The notes: generated by a model not told the origin, from the letters alone. Counted from the first letter of the stretch, positions 45,599 to 56,896 are shown. The stretch is DNA of 64,000 nucleotides from Xanthomonas campestris pv. phormiicola (GCA_025666215.1 CP102593.1:4911001-4975000), one strand, 5' to 3'. Translations and numbers: made by a program.

Positions 45599-46986
45599 GC
45601 CAAACCAAGAACTTCAATCTGCCCGACCTGGGCGAAGGCCTGCCGGATGCCACCATCGTCGAATGGTTCGTCAAGGAAGGCGACACCATCCGGCTCGACG
45701 AGCCGCTGGTGTCGATGGAAACCGCCAAGGCGGTGGTCGAGGTGCCCTCGCCGGTCTCCGGCAAGGTGCTGAAACTGGCCGGCGCGCCGGGCGACATCGT
45801 CGTCACCGGCAGCATGCTGGCCCAGTTCGCGCCCGATCCCGACATGCCGCAGCGCGCCGAAGGCCAGGACACCGGCCACCACCACGGCGGCGCCGCGCCG
45901 GCCCACCCCGGCAAGGGCGCCGGCACCGACGCGCCGGGCGACAACGCCCGCGTCGTCGCCTCCGACACCGGCGGCGAACTGCGCGACGACGCCGGCACCG
46001 TGGTCGGCGCGATGCAGAGCTCCAACGCCGTGCACAGCGAGCGCACGGTCTCGGTCGGCGGCGTGCGCGCGATGCCGGCGGTGCGCGCGCTGGCCAGGAA
46101 GCTGGGCGTGGACCTGGCACGGGTGCGCGCCAGCGGCGGCGACGGCGCAGTGACCCTGGCCGACGTGAAGCAGGCCGCCGCCGACGGTTCGGCCGTTGCA
46201 GGAGCGGCTTCGGCCGCGACCGCACGCCCGCCGCAGGTCGCGGCTTCAGCCGCTCCTGCAACGGCGCCAGCGCCTGCAGCACCCTCACGCACGCCGCTGT
46301 CCGCCACCGGCAAGCCGATGCGCACGCAGCCGCCCGGCCCCGCCGCGCACGGCCAGCCCGAGCCGCTCAAGGGCGTGCGCCGCAACATGGCGCGGGTGAT
46401 GGCGCAGGCGCATCGCGAGGTGGTGCTGACCACGCTCAACGACGACGCCGACGTCCACGCCTGGACACCGGGCAACGACATGACCGTGCGCCTGGTGCGC
46501 GCGATCGTCGCCGCCTGCCAGGCGGTGCCGGCGCTCAATGCCTGGTTCGACGGCGACGCGCTGACCCGCACCCTGCACGCGCAGGTCGACATCGGCATCG
46601 CCGTGGACACCGACGACGGCCTGTTCGTGCCGGCGCTGCGCAATGCCGACATGCTCGACGCGCGCGGCATCCGCGAAGGCGTCAACCGCCTGCGCCAACA
46701 GGTGGAGACGCGCAGCATCGCCGCCTCGGAACTGAGCGGCTACACCATCTCGCTGTCCAACTTCGGCATGTTCGCCGGCCGCTACGCCACCCCGATCGTG
46801 GTGCCGCCGTGCGTGGCGATCGTCGCCGCCGGCCGCGCCCGCCACCAGCTGGTGCCGGTGATGGGCGGCGTGGAGACGCACAAGCTGCTGCCGCTGTCGC
46901 TGAGCTTCGACCACCGCGCCTGCACCGGCGGGGAGGCGGCGCGCTTCCTGCGCGCGATGATCGACGACCTGGCCCTGCCGGGCTGA
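45595..46986 (+). CDS. pdhC: 2-oxoacid dehydrogenase E2 component (dihydrolipoamide acyltransferase)
   Basis: The 463-residue protein has a single lipoyl domain (residues 4-80, lipoyl-lysine 45 in SMETAKAVVEV), an E1/E3-binding domain (about 150-185, VRAMPAVRALARKLGVDL), and a CAT-fold catalytic domain (about 235-463). The linker between the last two is partly encoded by a palindrome pair (GAASAATARPPQVAASAAPA). The catalytic motif reads DHRACTGG (His440) instead of the usual HRxxDG, so the aspartate that normally positions the active site is a Thr. No lpd (E3) gene is in the window. Confidence 0.9.
   Translation: MSQTKNFNLPDLGEGLPDATIVEWFVKEGDTIRLDEPLVSMETAKAVVEVPSPVSGKVLKLAGAPGDIVVTGSMLAQFAPDPDMPQRAEGQDTGHHHGGAAPAHPGKGAGTDAPGDNARVVASDTGGELRDDAGTVVGAMQSSNAVHSERTVSVGGVRAMPAVRALARKLGVDLARVRASGGDGAVTLADVKQAAADGSAVAGAASAATARPPQVAASAAPATAPAPAAPSRTPLSATGKPMRTQPPGPAAHGQPEPLKGVRRNMARVMAQAHREVVLTTLNDDADVHAWTPGNDMTVRLVRAIVAACQAVPALNAWFDGDALTRTLHAQVDIGIAVDTDDGLFVPALRNADMLDARGIREGVNRLRQQVETRSIAASELSGYTISLSNFGMFAGRYATPIVVPPCVAIVAAGRARHQLVPVMGGVETHKLLPLSLSFDHRACTGGEAARFLRAMIDDLALPG
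46195..46262. repeat. REP/BIME palindrome pair within the pdhC coding sequence
   Basis: The left arm GTTGCAGGAGCGGCTTCGGC (46195-46220) and right arm (46237-46262, ending GCCGCTCCTGCAAC) are inverted copies, matching 23 of 26 bases, with a 16-base spacer. The repeat is read in frame as Ala/Pro-rich linker residues 201-223 of the E2 protein. Confidence 0.85.
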
Positions 46987-46995
46987 GCGGTCTGC

Positions 46996-47023
46996 GCCGC
47001 CGCTTCGGCAACGAAGCGGCGGC
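46996..47023. terminator. Hairpin between convergent pdhC and hypothetical gene
   Basis: A perfect 12-bp stem GCCGCCGCTTCG/CGAAGCGGCGGC closes a GCAA tetraloop. It lies 10 bases after pdhC and 12 bases before the stop of the opposing gene. No T tract follows on either strand, so it may end or protect both transcripts but is not a classic terminator. Confidence 0.6.
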
Positions 47024-47035
47024 GGTTGCGCCGAT

Positions 47036-47725
47036 TCAGTTGCGTTCGTCGAAGGCCTGGATGACCTGCAGCGCCACCTCGGTCACGCCGCGCGCGGTCT
47101 GCAGCTGCATCAATGCCGCATGCGCGGCCTCGACCGAGCCGTAGCCGATCACCGCGCTGCCATCCATCGCCGAGGCGTAGACCAGGGTGCCGCCGGTGCG
47201 GCGCGCCAGCGCTTCGACCACCGCCGGCGTGGTGCCGAACAACTTCAGCTTGGGCGCGACCAGCACGGTCTGCTCGGTCAGTTCGTTGATCGCCGCGGCC
47301 AGCCGTTCGTCCTGCCTGGACGCATCGCGCGGCGCTGGCGCTGGGCTGCGCGCGTCGCGCCCGAGCAGGATCGCGTACGGACCGATCTGCGCCACCACAC
47401 CATCGGCGGCGGGCGTGGTGCGCCGATCGCGCAGACCCGTTTCGGCGCGCAGCCGCACCACCGCGCCAGGGATCAGCCGATAGGTGGAATGGCCGAAGCT
47501 GAAACGCGCCCCGGTCGCCGCCTGCCGCAGCGCCCGGATATCCGACGCCTGCGCCGAGAGCGGCGGCGCGGCCAGCACGACCGCGGCCAACGCCATCCCC
47601 AGCACGCCGCGCGCCACGCATCCGCACAGGCGTCGCGCCACGGCGACGGTCGCACGTCGCTGCAGTGACGTGGGTGCCGCCGCCGCGGATGCAGCCGAGA
47701 TCGGCTGCAGGAGCAAAGAGGTCAT
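47036..47725 (-). CDS. Exported protein of unknown function near the M4 protease
   Basis: The 229-residue product has a long basic N-region followed by a hydrophobic signal (GVLGMALAAVVLAAPPLSAQA) and a periplasmic or secreted domain of about 165 residues. Phrases such as GARFSFGHSTYRLIPGAVVRLRAET, VAQIGPYAILLG and VLVAPKLKLFGTTPAVVEALARRTGGTLVYAS show alternating strands and helices. I do not recognise the family. Its divergence from the M4 protease could mean an inhibitor or chaperone role, but nothing in the sequence proves that. The start may lie further in. Confidence 0.65.
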   Translation of the reverse strand: MTSLLLQPISAASAAAAPTSLQRRATVAVARRLCGCVARGVLGMALAAVVLAAPPLSAQASDIRALRQAATGARFSFGHSTYRLIPGAVVRLRAETGLRDRRTTPAADGVVAQIGPYAILLGRDARSPAPAPRDASRQDERLAAAINELTEQTVLVAPKLKLFGTTPAVVEALARRTGGTLVYASAMDGSAVIGYGSVEAAHAALMQLQTARGVTEVALQVIQAFDERN

Positions 47726-50008
<2,283 letters not shown>

Positions 50009-50445
50009 GCGCCGCATCCGCCGCCGCGCGCCGCACGGCCCTCCTGCGTGGAGGGTCGTGCGGCGTTGTACGCGCCGGTGGCCGCGCCGATACGGCGCGA
50101 CCTGCGCCATCGCCTGTTCGCATCGCGATGCGCCTGCGCGCATCGGTGCCAAGCGCGCCCGGTTCGGCACCGATCGGCGACACCGTGCGGTGGCTTCCGC
50201 ACGCCGCGTTCGCTGTCGTCTCGCCCGCGAGCGGCAACGGCCGCGACCGTTTTCCTCAGGCCCCTCCGGCATGGCGGCGGTGCCGCTGCGTGCCGAGCGA
50301 CCGCCTCTCCAGCAGCGGCAATCGGGCCACCGCCGGCGCGCACGCCTCGCGCAGGCGCCCGGCTGCGGGTAGGCTGCGCGGTTACGTCCGCCGCAGGGCA
50401 TCGCGACGGTATCGGTTTCGCCGCCCTCCTTCCGGATCCCGCTGC
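50009..50445. other. Intergenic region with a strong hairpin after the M4 protease gene
   Basis: A 16-bp stem (50029-50044 with 50050-50065; one G-T pair) and a 5-base loop lie 20 bases after the protease stop. It is followed by TTGTACGC rather than a T run, so it is at best a terminator-like or mRNA-protecting structure. The other 380 bases hold no gene or repeat that I can support. Confidence 0.55.
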
Positions 50446-51714
50446 ATGCCATTCGCCACGCTGGGCCTCGCCCCCGAGCTGCTGCCCGCGTTTTCCCGCG
50501 CGCTCGCCGCCGCCGGCTATACCGCGCCCACCGCGATCCAGGCGCAGGCGGTCGCGCCGATCCTGCGCGGCGACGACGTGCTGGCCTGCGCCGCGACCGG
50601 CTCGGGCAAGACCGCCGCGTTCGCGCTGCCGCTGCTGCAGCGCACGGCGCTGGCGCCGGCCAGCCGCCGCGTGCGCGGCCTGGTGCTGGTGCCGACCCGC
50701 GAACTGGCAACGCAGGTCGGCGACACCTTGCAGGCGCTCGGCCGCTACCTGCCGCGGCGCATCAAGCTAGTCACGGTCGCCGGCGGCGCCTCGATCAATC
50801 CGCAGATGCTGAAGCTGCGCGGCGGCGCCGACATCGTCGTGGCCACCCCGGGCCGGCTGCTCGACCTGGTCGCGCACAACGCCGTGGATCTGGGCGCGGT
50901 GGGCACCCTGGTGCTGGACGAAGCCGACCGCCTGCTGGCGCTGGGCTTCGAAGAAGAACTGGGCCGGATCCTGGCGCTGCTGCCGCGGCGCCGGCAGACC
51001 CTGCTGTTCTCGGCCACCTTCCCGGCCGAGGTGGAGGCGCTGGCGCGGCGCCTGCTGCGCGGACCGCGGCGCATCGGCGAGGACGCGGCCGCCGCGGTCC
51101 CGGCGACGATCCGCCAGCGCGCGATCGAAGTCGACAGCGCGCAGCGCACCGCACTGCTGCGGCACCTGCTGCACAGCGAAGCCTGGCCGCAGGCGCTGGT
51201 GTTCGTGGCCAGCCAGCGCGGCGCCGACAACCTGGCCGAGAAGCTCGGCAAGGCCGGCGTGCTGGCGCAGCCGTTCCATGGCGAGCTGAGCCAGGGCCGC
51301 CGCAACCAGGCCCTGGCCGGCTTCCGGGGCGGCCAGGTACGGGTGCTGGTCGCCACCGACGTGGCCGCGCGCGGCTTGGACATCGCGCAGCTGCCGGTGG
51401 TGGTCAACTACGACCTGCCGCGCGCCACCGCCGACTACACCCACCGCATCGGCCGCACCGGGCGCGCCGGTGCCGACGGCCTGGCGCTGAGCTTCGTCGA
51501 CGCGGCCAGCGAGGCGCACCTGCGCCTGATCGAAAAGCGCCAGCAGCTGCGCGTGCCGCGCGAGCGCATCGCCGGTTTCGAACCGACGCAGACGGCCGCG
51601 CCCGCCGCCGCGACAGCGCCGCAGACCGGCGGCATCAAGGGCAAGCGCCCGAGCAAGAAGGACAAGCTGCGCGCGGCGACTGCGCAGGGCGGCGCGCTGC
51701 CTGCGAAGGAGTGA
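50446..51714 (+). CDS. DEAD-box ATP-dependent RNA helicase (RhlE-like)
   Basis: The 422-residue protein has all helicase motifs: Q motif (YTAPTAIQAQAV), I (ATGSGKTAAF), Ia (VPTREL), II (DEAD), III (SAT), IV-V (VATDVAARGLDI), and VI (HRIGRTGRAG). A basic C-terminal tail (GIKGKRPSKKDKLR) probably aids RNA binding. The N- and C-terminal lengths fit the RhlE branch. It unwinds or remodels RNA in processes such as ribosome assembly or RNA decay; the specific target is unknown. Confidence 0.93.
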   Translation: MPFATLGLAPELLPAFSRALAAAGYTAPTAIQAQAVAPILRGDDVLACAATGSGKTAAFALPLLQRTALAPASRRVRGLVLVPTRELATQVGDTLQALGRYLPRRIKLVTVAGGASINPQMLKLRGGADIVVATPGRLLDLVAHNAVDLGAVGTLVLDEADRLLALGFEEELGRILALLPRRRQTLLFSATFPAEVEALARRLLRGPRRIGEDAAAAVPATIRQRAIEVDSAQRTALLRHLLHSEAWPQALVFVASQRGADNLAEKLGKAGVLAQPFHGELSQGRRNQALAGFRGGQVRVLVATDVAARGLDIAQLPVVVNYDLPRATADYTHRIGRTGRAGADGLALSFVDAASEAHLRLIEKRQQLRVPRERIAGFEPTQTAAPAAATAPQTGGIKGKRPSKKDKLRAATAQGGALPAKE

Positions 51715-51928
51715 CCGCGTTCGCGGCGCTGGTCGCGGCCGGTAACGCGAGATGCGCGCGCTATTGCGCGCAGTGGCGGTTGCGAGCGATCCGATGCATT
51801 GCGCGCGCCGATGCTGTCAGCCGCGGCTTCAGCCGCGACACCAGCCGCCATGCCCCGCATCGATCATCGCGGCCGATGGCCCGAAAGCCACCCGCATCCG
51901 CTCCCACAGGGAGCGGCGCCGCCCACGC

Positions 51929-52252
51929 TCAATCGTCGAACGGATCGGCCACCGCCGCATCGCCCTGCGGCCGCGGCGCGCGCTTGCCCGGCTTGCTGCG
52001 GATTTCCACGTAGAACTGGGTGCCGCCGGTGGCGACCAGAGCGTCGATCGAACGCAGCAGCTCGGCCGGCGGCACCACCGCGGCGCTGGCTTCCTCGGCG
52101 CCGAACAGCGTGTCGAAGTCCCAGTAGTCGGCGCCGGCCGGCAAGGTCTTGCGGCGTTCGCGGCGGATGTACTTGCGGATGTCGTGCTTGCTGGCGTCGA
52201 GCAGGCGGTCGGGGTGCTTGCCTTCGATGCGGAGCTGGTAGGTCTTCTTCAC
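51929..52252 (-). CDS. DUF6172 family protein
   Basis: The product (107 residues) reads from a GTG: KKTYQLRIEGKHPDRLLDASKHDIRKYIRRERRKTLP, then ADYWDFDTLFG and GGTQFYVEIRSKPGKRAPRP. This is the pattern of the small, conserved proteobacterial family DUF6172, about 100 residues long and of unknown function. The GTG at 52252 is chosen because it gives the family N-terminus; the ribosome binding site is weak. It is divergent from the SDR gene. Confidence 0.8.
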   Translation of the reverse strand: MKKTYQLRIEGKHPDRLLDASKHDIRKYIRRERRKTLPAGADYWDFDTLFGAEEASAAVVPPAELLRSIDALVATGGTQFYVEIRSKPGKRAPRPQGDAAVADPFDD

Positions 52253-52452
52253 TGCGGGGAGGATCCTGAAAAGAGGGAACGCGGCGGCCGGGCCTGCGCG
52301 GCGCTGGCCGCGGGCGGCGGCGCTGGGGCAGGCCCTGCGGCCGGCCGCCTGCATGCGCGGCGGGCCGCCATGGTGCCAGAACCCGGCCCCGCGCTGCGGA
52401 TTGGCCGATAATCGGTGCCCGGCGCATGCCGGCGCCGCCGCAGGAGTTGCCG

Positions 52453-53214
52453 ATGACCGACCCTTCCGCCTTCGCGGGCTACCGCGTCCTCGTCGCCGGC
52501 GCCAGCCGCGGCATCGGCCTGGCGATCGCCGACGCCTTCGCGCGCCACGGCGCGGCGCTGGCGATCTGCGCGCGCCATCCCGCCGGCCTGGCCGAGGCGG
52601 CCGAGCAGTTGCTGCGCCACGGCCATCCGGTGTCGCGGCTGACCTGCGACCTGGCCGATCCGGCGCAGATCCAGCGCTGGGTGGCGCACGCCGCCGACAC
52701 CCTGGGCGGCATCGACGTGGTGGTCAACAACGCCTCCGGCTACGGCCATGGCGACGACGACGCCAGCTGGCAGGCCGGGTTCGACATCGACCTGATGGCC
52801 GCGGTGCGCTGCAACCGCGCCGCGCTGCCGCTGCTGCGCGCCAGCCGCCGCGCCTGCATCCTCAACATCAGCTCGATCAACGCGCTGCGGCCGACGCCGC
52901 GGGTGCCGGCGTACTCGGCGGCCAAGGCCGCGCTGAACTACTACACGACCACCCTGGCCGCGGAACTGGCGCGCGAACGGATCCGGGTCAATGCGATCGC
53001 CCCCGGCTCGATCGAGTTCCCCGGCGGGCTCTGGGACCAGCGCCGCGCGCAGCAGCCGGAACTGTACCGGCGCATCCGTGCCGCCATTCCGTTCGGCGAC
53101 TTCGGCGCGCTGGAGGACGTCAGCAACGCCGCGCTGTTCCTGGCCTCGCCGCAGGCGCGCTGGATCACCGGGCAGGTGCTGGCGGTGGACGGCGGGCAGG
53201 CGCTGGGCGCCTGA
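52453..53214 (+). CDS. Short-chain dehydrogenase/reductase
   Basis: The 253-residue classical SDR has the nucleotide-binding VAGASRGIGLAIADAFARHG, NNAS, catalytic Ser in ILNISSINAL, the YSAAKAA motif (Tyr-x3-Lys) and a C-terminal ITGQVLAVDGGQALGA. It resembles the FabG-like group; the substrate cannot be inferred. The start has CAGGAG nearby. Downstream is a 486-base stretch without a gene. Confidence 0.9.
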   Translation: MTDPSAFAGYRVLVAGASRGIGLAIADAFARHGAALAICARHPAGLAEAAEQLLRHGHPVSRLTCDLADPAQIQRWVAHAADTLGGIDVVVNNASGYGHGDDDASWQAGFDIDLMAAVRCNRAALPLLRASRRACILNISSINALRPTPRVPAYSAAKAALNYYTTTLAAELARERIRVNAIAPGSIEFPGGLWDQRRAQQPELYRRIRAAIPFGDFGALEDVSNAALFLASPQARWITGQVLAVDGGQALGA

Positions 53215-53700
53215 GGGGTAAAAGCCGGGAATGGGGAATGGGGAATCGTGGAGCGGGCGCGCGATCGCGCTGAGCATTGCGATCCAACCGCGCTTCGGAG
53301 TTGGCTGAAACACCGAAGGAGGGCGCTTGCCCCCCTTTCGGGATCGGCCCCGGCGCTGCCTGGAATCGGCAGGTCCACCGCTTCGTTCGCCGCCACTGAT
53401 GGCCCGGGGGCGTGTCATCCACCCCCAAGCAGATCGCGCCGCGCTTGCGCATGCACGAGGCAAGGAAGAGCGAGACAGCGCGGAACATGCTCCAGCCCGG
53501 GCGATGACGTAGCGCCGGGGCGCGCAAGCGCGACGCAACCTGTTCGGGAAGCGATGACGCGCACCAGGGCCTATTCACGCGATCGGGATAGGCCACACGG
53601 AGTCGCTACCGCAGGGGCGTGCCACGGTTTGCCGGGTGCATTGCGGAAGGAACTCCGGGTGACCGTGGGCCGTCAGTTCCGACCGGTTCCGCAGCCGCGG
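53215..53700. other. 486-base gap with short GGGAATG repeats
   Basis: At 53226-53248 a run of GGGAATG/GGGAATC units follows the SDR stop by 12 bases, a diverged relative of the GGGACTC heptamers. The rest has no convincing ORF, RNA or repeat. Confidence 0.6.
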
Positions 53701-54336
53701 TCATTCCGCCAGCTGCGCCGCGTCCACCACCTGCACCCCGGCGCGTGGATGCAGGGCATGCTCGACCAGCGCGGCGGCGATGCGTGCGGCGGGGTTGATC
53801 CGGTAGCGCCGCGGCAGCAGCGGCGCGAGCATCCCGAGCATGGCGGCGGCGGCGCGCTCGGCCGCGCGCGGTTGCGCGCGCTCGCCGCCGATCAGGCCCG
53901 GGCGCACCAATGCGAGCGACGGATAGCCCAGCGCCTGCAGGTCGCGCTCCAGTTCACCCTTGACCCGGTTGTAGAACAGGCGCGAGTGCGGATCGGCGCC
54001 CAGCGCCGAATTCAGCGCGAACGCGGTGGCGCCGTGCTGCCGCGCCAGCCGCGCGATCGCCAGCGGATAGGCATGATCGACGCGGCGGAACGCCTCGCGC
54101 GAGCCGGCCTGCTGCATCGTGGTGCCGAGCGCGCAGATCGCCGCGTCGGCCCGCCACCACGGCGCCTGCGCCGGCAATTGCCCGAAATCGACCACCGGGT
54201 TGTCCAGCTTGGCGTGCGCGACATCCAGCGCGCGCCGGGTCGGCGCGACCACCGCGCTGCACTGCGGCGCGGCAAGCAACTGCGCCAGCACATGCGAGCC
54301 GACCAGGCCGGTGGCCCCGGCGAGCAGGATCTTCAT
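53701..54336 (-). CDS. NAD(P)H-binding oxidoreductase (HTATIP2-like atypical SDR)
   Basis: The 211-residue protein begins MKILLAGATGLVGSHVLAQLL, an NAD(P)-binding Rossmann motif (GxxGxxG), followed by ALGTTMQQAGSREAFRRVDHAYP and FYNRVKGELERDLQALGYPSLALVRPGLI. The latter has the Tyr-x3-Lys (YNRVK) catalytic pair of the atypical SDR subgroup related to eukaryotic HTATIP2/CC3. The substrate is unknown. It stands alone, convergent with the preceding SDR gene across a non-coding stretch. Confidence 0.85.
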   Translation of the reverse strand: MKILLAGATGLVGSHVLAQLLAAPQCSAVVAPTRRALDVAHAKLDNPVVDFGQLPAQAPWWRADAAICALGTTMQQAGSREAFRRVDHAYPLAIARLARQHGATAFALNSALGADPHSRLFYNRVKGELERDLQALGYPSLALVRPGLIGGERAQPRAAERAAAAMLGMLAPLLPRRYRINPAARIAAALVEHALHPRAGVQVVDAAQLAE

Positions 54337-54452
54337 CGAAAGCGCCCTTGGAGGCTGGCGAGGGAAGCGGCGACTATCGCAGGCGCGGCGGCAAGGCGCT
54401 GTCGGCACGGCGCCTGCGGCCGGCTTACAGATCCATGAGGCGCTTCGCGGCC

Positions 54453-54566
54453 GTCCCCTCACCCCAACCCCTCTCCCGGCGGGAGAGGGGCTAGGCTGTC
54501 CTTCTCCCGTCGGGACCATGGCCCCCTTTTCGGGGGAAGGTGCCCCGAAGGGGCGGATGAGGGTAC
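54453..54566. repeat. CCCTCTCCC/GGGAGAGGG repeat cluster
   Basis: A CACCCCAACCCCTCTCCC...GGGAGAGGGG hairpin (54459-54491) is followed by a CTTCTCCCGTCGGGAC...GGGGCGGATGAGGGTAC relative (54500-54566). These are in the same family as the ends of the DUF559 cassette and the 42.3 kb hairpins. The 387-base gap between the NAD-binding and kinase genes contains no gene. Confidence 0.75.
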
Positions 54567-54723
54567 GGGCGCCAGCCTCGTGCCCGACACACGAGCAGCA
54601 CACCTGCCCAGCAGCCACGATCCCGCAGCGCCGCTGCACGGTCGCCGCGCTGCGGCTTGTACGCCACAATAGCCGGCCATCGCGCCGCCCCGGCGCCGCT
54701 GCAGCCAACCGAGGAGCCGTTCG

Positions 54724-55650
54724 ATGTTCGTGGTGTGTGGAGAGGCCCTGTACGACATCTTCATCGACGGCTATGCCGGTACCGCGGTCGGCATGACCGC
54801 GCGCCAGGGCGGCTCGCCGTTCAACGTGGCGATCGGCCTGGCCCGGCTCGGCACGCCGTCGGCGCTGTTCACCGGCCTGTCCACCGATCCGCTCGGCCGC
54901 CAGTTGCGCAACACCCTCGAACAGGAAGGCGTGGCGCTGCAGCACTGCATCGACAAGCGCGAGGCGACCACCCTGGTGATGGTCGCGCTGGACGCGCAGG
55001 GCGTGCCCAACTATTCGTTCTACGGCACCGGCTGCGCCGACCGCGCGCTGACCGCGGCCGACCTGCCGGCGCTCGACGCCACGGTCGGCGGCCTGCATTT
55101 CGGCTCCTACACCCTGGTCGCCGAGACCACCGCCAGCACCTTCCAGGCCCTGGCCGAGCGCGAACGCGCGCAGCGGCTGATCTCGCTGGATCCGAACGTG
55201 CGGCCGACGGTGGAACCGGACATGGCGGTGTGGCGCGCGCGACTGGCGCGCTGGATCGCGCTGGCGCACGTGGTCAAGGTCAGCCAGGAAGACATCGAGC
55301 TGCTGTACCCGCAGCAGGACCCGTTCGCGATCGCGCGCGGCTGGCTGCAACAGGGTCCGTCGCTGGTGGTGATGACCCTGGGCAGCGACGGCGCGGTGGC
55401 CTGGCGCGGCGACGCCGAAGCGCGCGTGGCCGGGCGCGCGGTGCAGGTGGCCGATACCGTCGGCGCCGGCGACAGCTTCCAGGCCGCGCTGTTGCGCCAG
55501 TTGCCCGACCTGGCCGCGCTCGCCGCGCTGGACCCATCGGCGCCGGCGCTGCAGCGCTTGCTGGACTTCTGCGTGGCCGCCGCGGCGATCAACTGCACCC
55601 GCGCCGGCGCCAACCCGCCCAGCCTGGACGAGGTCCGCGCCGCGCTCTGA
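54724..55650 (+). CDS. PfkB-family sugar kinase (fructokinase-like)
   Basis: The 308-residue protein has the ribokinase/PfkB fold: GEALYDIF and GGSPFNVAIGLARLG at the N-terminus, the lid/strand region GTGCADRALT, KVSQEDIELLYP, and the C-terminal signature VQVADTVGAGDSFQAAL, whose Asp is the catalytic base and GAGD the anion hole. It likely phosphorylates fructose or a related sugar. The start has a GAGGAG-like site close by. No PTS or permease is adjacent. Confidence 0.9.
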   Translation: MFVVCGEALYDIFIDGYAGTAVGMTARQGGSPFNVAIGLARLGTPSALFTGLSTDPLGRQLRNTLEQEGVALQHCIDKREATTLVMVALDAQGVPNYSFYGTGCADRALTAADLPALDATVGGLHFGSYTLVAETTASTFQALAERERAQRLISLDPNVRPTVEPDMAVWRARLARWIALAHVVKVSQEDIELLYPQQDPFAIARGWLQQGPSLVVMTLGSDGAVAWRGDAEARVAGRAVQVADTVGAGDSFQAALLRQLPDLAALAALDPSAPALQRLLDFCVAAAAINCTRAGANPPSLDEVRAAL

Positions 55651-55805
55651 GGCGGCTCGCCCAAGCGTCCATCCCCAGGCAGGCCGCGCGGCTGCGCGGC
55701 CTGCGCCCGGATCGCCCATGCCGCCGGCATGAAAGCGAACGCCGGGTGCCGGGTTCGATATGATGGGACCGCTGCCGAAGCCGGCCCATCGGCTGGAAAC
55801 GCCCA

Positions 55806-56309
55806 TTGATCGACCTGTCCGACATCGTCCTGCGTCTCGGAGCCGCCGCCCTGGCCGGCGGCGCGATTGGCTTGAACCGCGACCTGCACGGCAAACCCAT
55901 CGGTGTGCGCACGCTGGGGCTGGTCGGCCTGGCGACCGCGATGGTGGTCCTGCTGGCCGATCCGATCGGCAATGGCGGCTTTACCGATGCCGGCAGCCGC
56001 GTCGTCCAGGGCATCCTGACCGGCATCGGTTTTCTCGGCGCCGGGGTGATCTATCACACCCGGCAGCATGTCCGGGTCCACGGCCTCACCAGCGCCGCCT
56101 GCGCCTGGCTCACGGCGTGCGTCGGCATCATGTGCGGTGCCGGCCACTGGCGGATCGTGGTGGTGTCCCTGGTCGTCGCGTTCGTCATCCTGCTGTTCGG
56201 CGGCCGCGTCGAACGCGCGCTGCACAAGGCCCTGGGCGGCAAAGCGGAGCCTGCGCCAGCCGCGCCCGATCAGTCGTCGGACACCGGGCCGCACCAGCCC
56301 GGCAAGTAG
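55806..56309 (+). CDS. MgtC/SapB family membrane protein
   Basis: The 167-residue protein has four or five hydrophobic helices and the MgtC signatures: LGAAALAGGAIGLNRDLHGKPIGVRTLGLVGLATAMVVLL and GILTGIGFLGAGVIYHTRQHVRVHGLTSAACAWLTACVGI. The family includes proteins induced in low Mg2+ and others of unclear role. It begins at TTG 55806 (gene otherwise lacks an ATG at the family start). Its last 40 bases overlap the end of the ParB-like gene on the other strand. Confidence 0.86.
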   Translation: MIDLSDIVLRLGAAALAGGAIGLNRDLHGKPIGVRTLGLVGLATAMVVLLADPIGNGGFTDAGSRVVQGILTGIGFLGAGVIYHTRQHVRVHGLTSAACAWLTACVGIMCGAGHWRIVVVSLVVAFVILLFGGRVERALHKALGGKAEPAPAAPDQSSDTGPHQPGK

Positions 56310-56896
56310 ATCGCGTCCTTGCTCCTGGCGATCGCGAGCGCCTGCTCCACGGCGCGTGCGAAATCGGCTTTGACCTCGCGGCGCGGCAGCCGGCGGCGGA
56401 ACAGGTCGGCCCACAGGAATTCGCTGAACGGCGTGGTGTCCTTGGCAAAGCCTCCGGCGCGCCGGACCTCGCCGGCGACGCTGCGGTAGGGATCGTCCGT
56501 CAGGTCCGCGATCGACGTCGGGATCTCCTTGAAGGGACGGCGCTCGCCCTTGGCGTCATAGGGATACGCCCAGCGGAAATGATCCAGAACGCTCCAGAAC
56601 GCCGCCTTGTCGACCACGCTGAGATCGGCGATGACGGTGACCAGGATGTCCTTCACCCCTTCGTCGTGCAGCGCGCGCGCCAGATGGTGATGGTCGACGA
56701 CATAGAACCTGCCGTCCGGCCCCAGCACCACCGGGATCATGTGCTTGCCGAGCAATTCGGCGCGTTTGTGCTCCGACTTGTGGGCGCGCCAGCGCTTGCG
56801 CTTTTCCTTCACCTCGCGCATCCCCACCGTCATCTGCGTGGGCCGCAAGGACAGGATCGGGATCGGTTGCAGGATCGGTTCGCGGATATTGGCCAT
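56270..56896 (-). CDS. ParB-like (ParBc_2) domain protein
   Basis: The 208-residue protein reads PIPILSLRPTQMTVGMREVKEKRKRW near the start, then GKHMIPVVLGPDGRFYVVDHHHLARALHDEGV, which is the ParB-like nuclease pattern of the PF08857 type found in stand-alone bacterial proteins. WSVLDHFRWAYPYDAKGERRPFKEIPTSI and DDPYRSVAGEVRRAGGFAKD follow. Function is unknown; there is no parA or parS. It is convergent with mgtC with a 40-base overlap. Confidence 0.8.
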   Translation of the reverse strand: MANIREPILQPIPILSLRPTQMTVGMREVKEKRKRWRAHKSEHKRAELLGKHMIPVVLGPDGRFYVVDHHHLARALHDEGVKDILVTVIADLSVVDKAAFWSVLDHFRWAYPYDAKGERRPFKEIPTSIADLTDDPYRSVAGEVRRAGGFAKDTTPFSEFLWADLFRRRLPRREVKADFARAVEQALAIARSKDAIYLPGWCGPVSDD

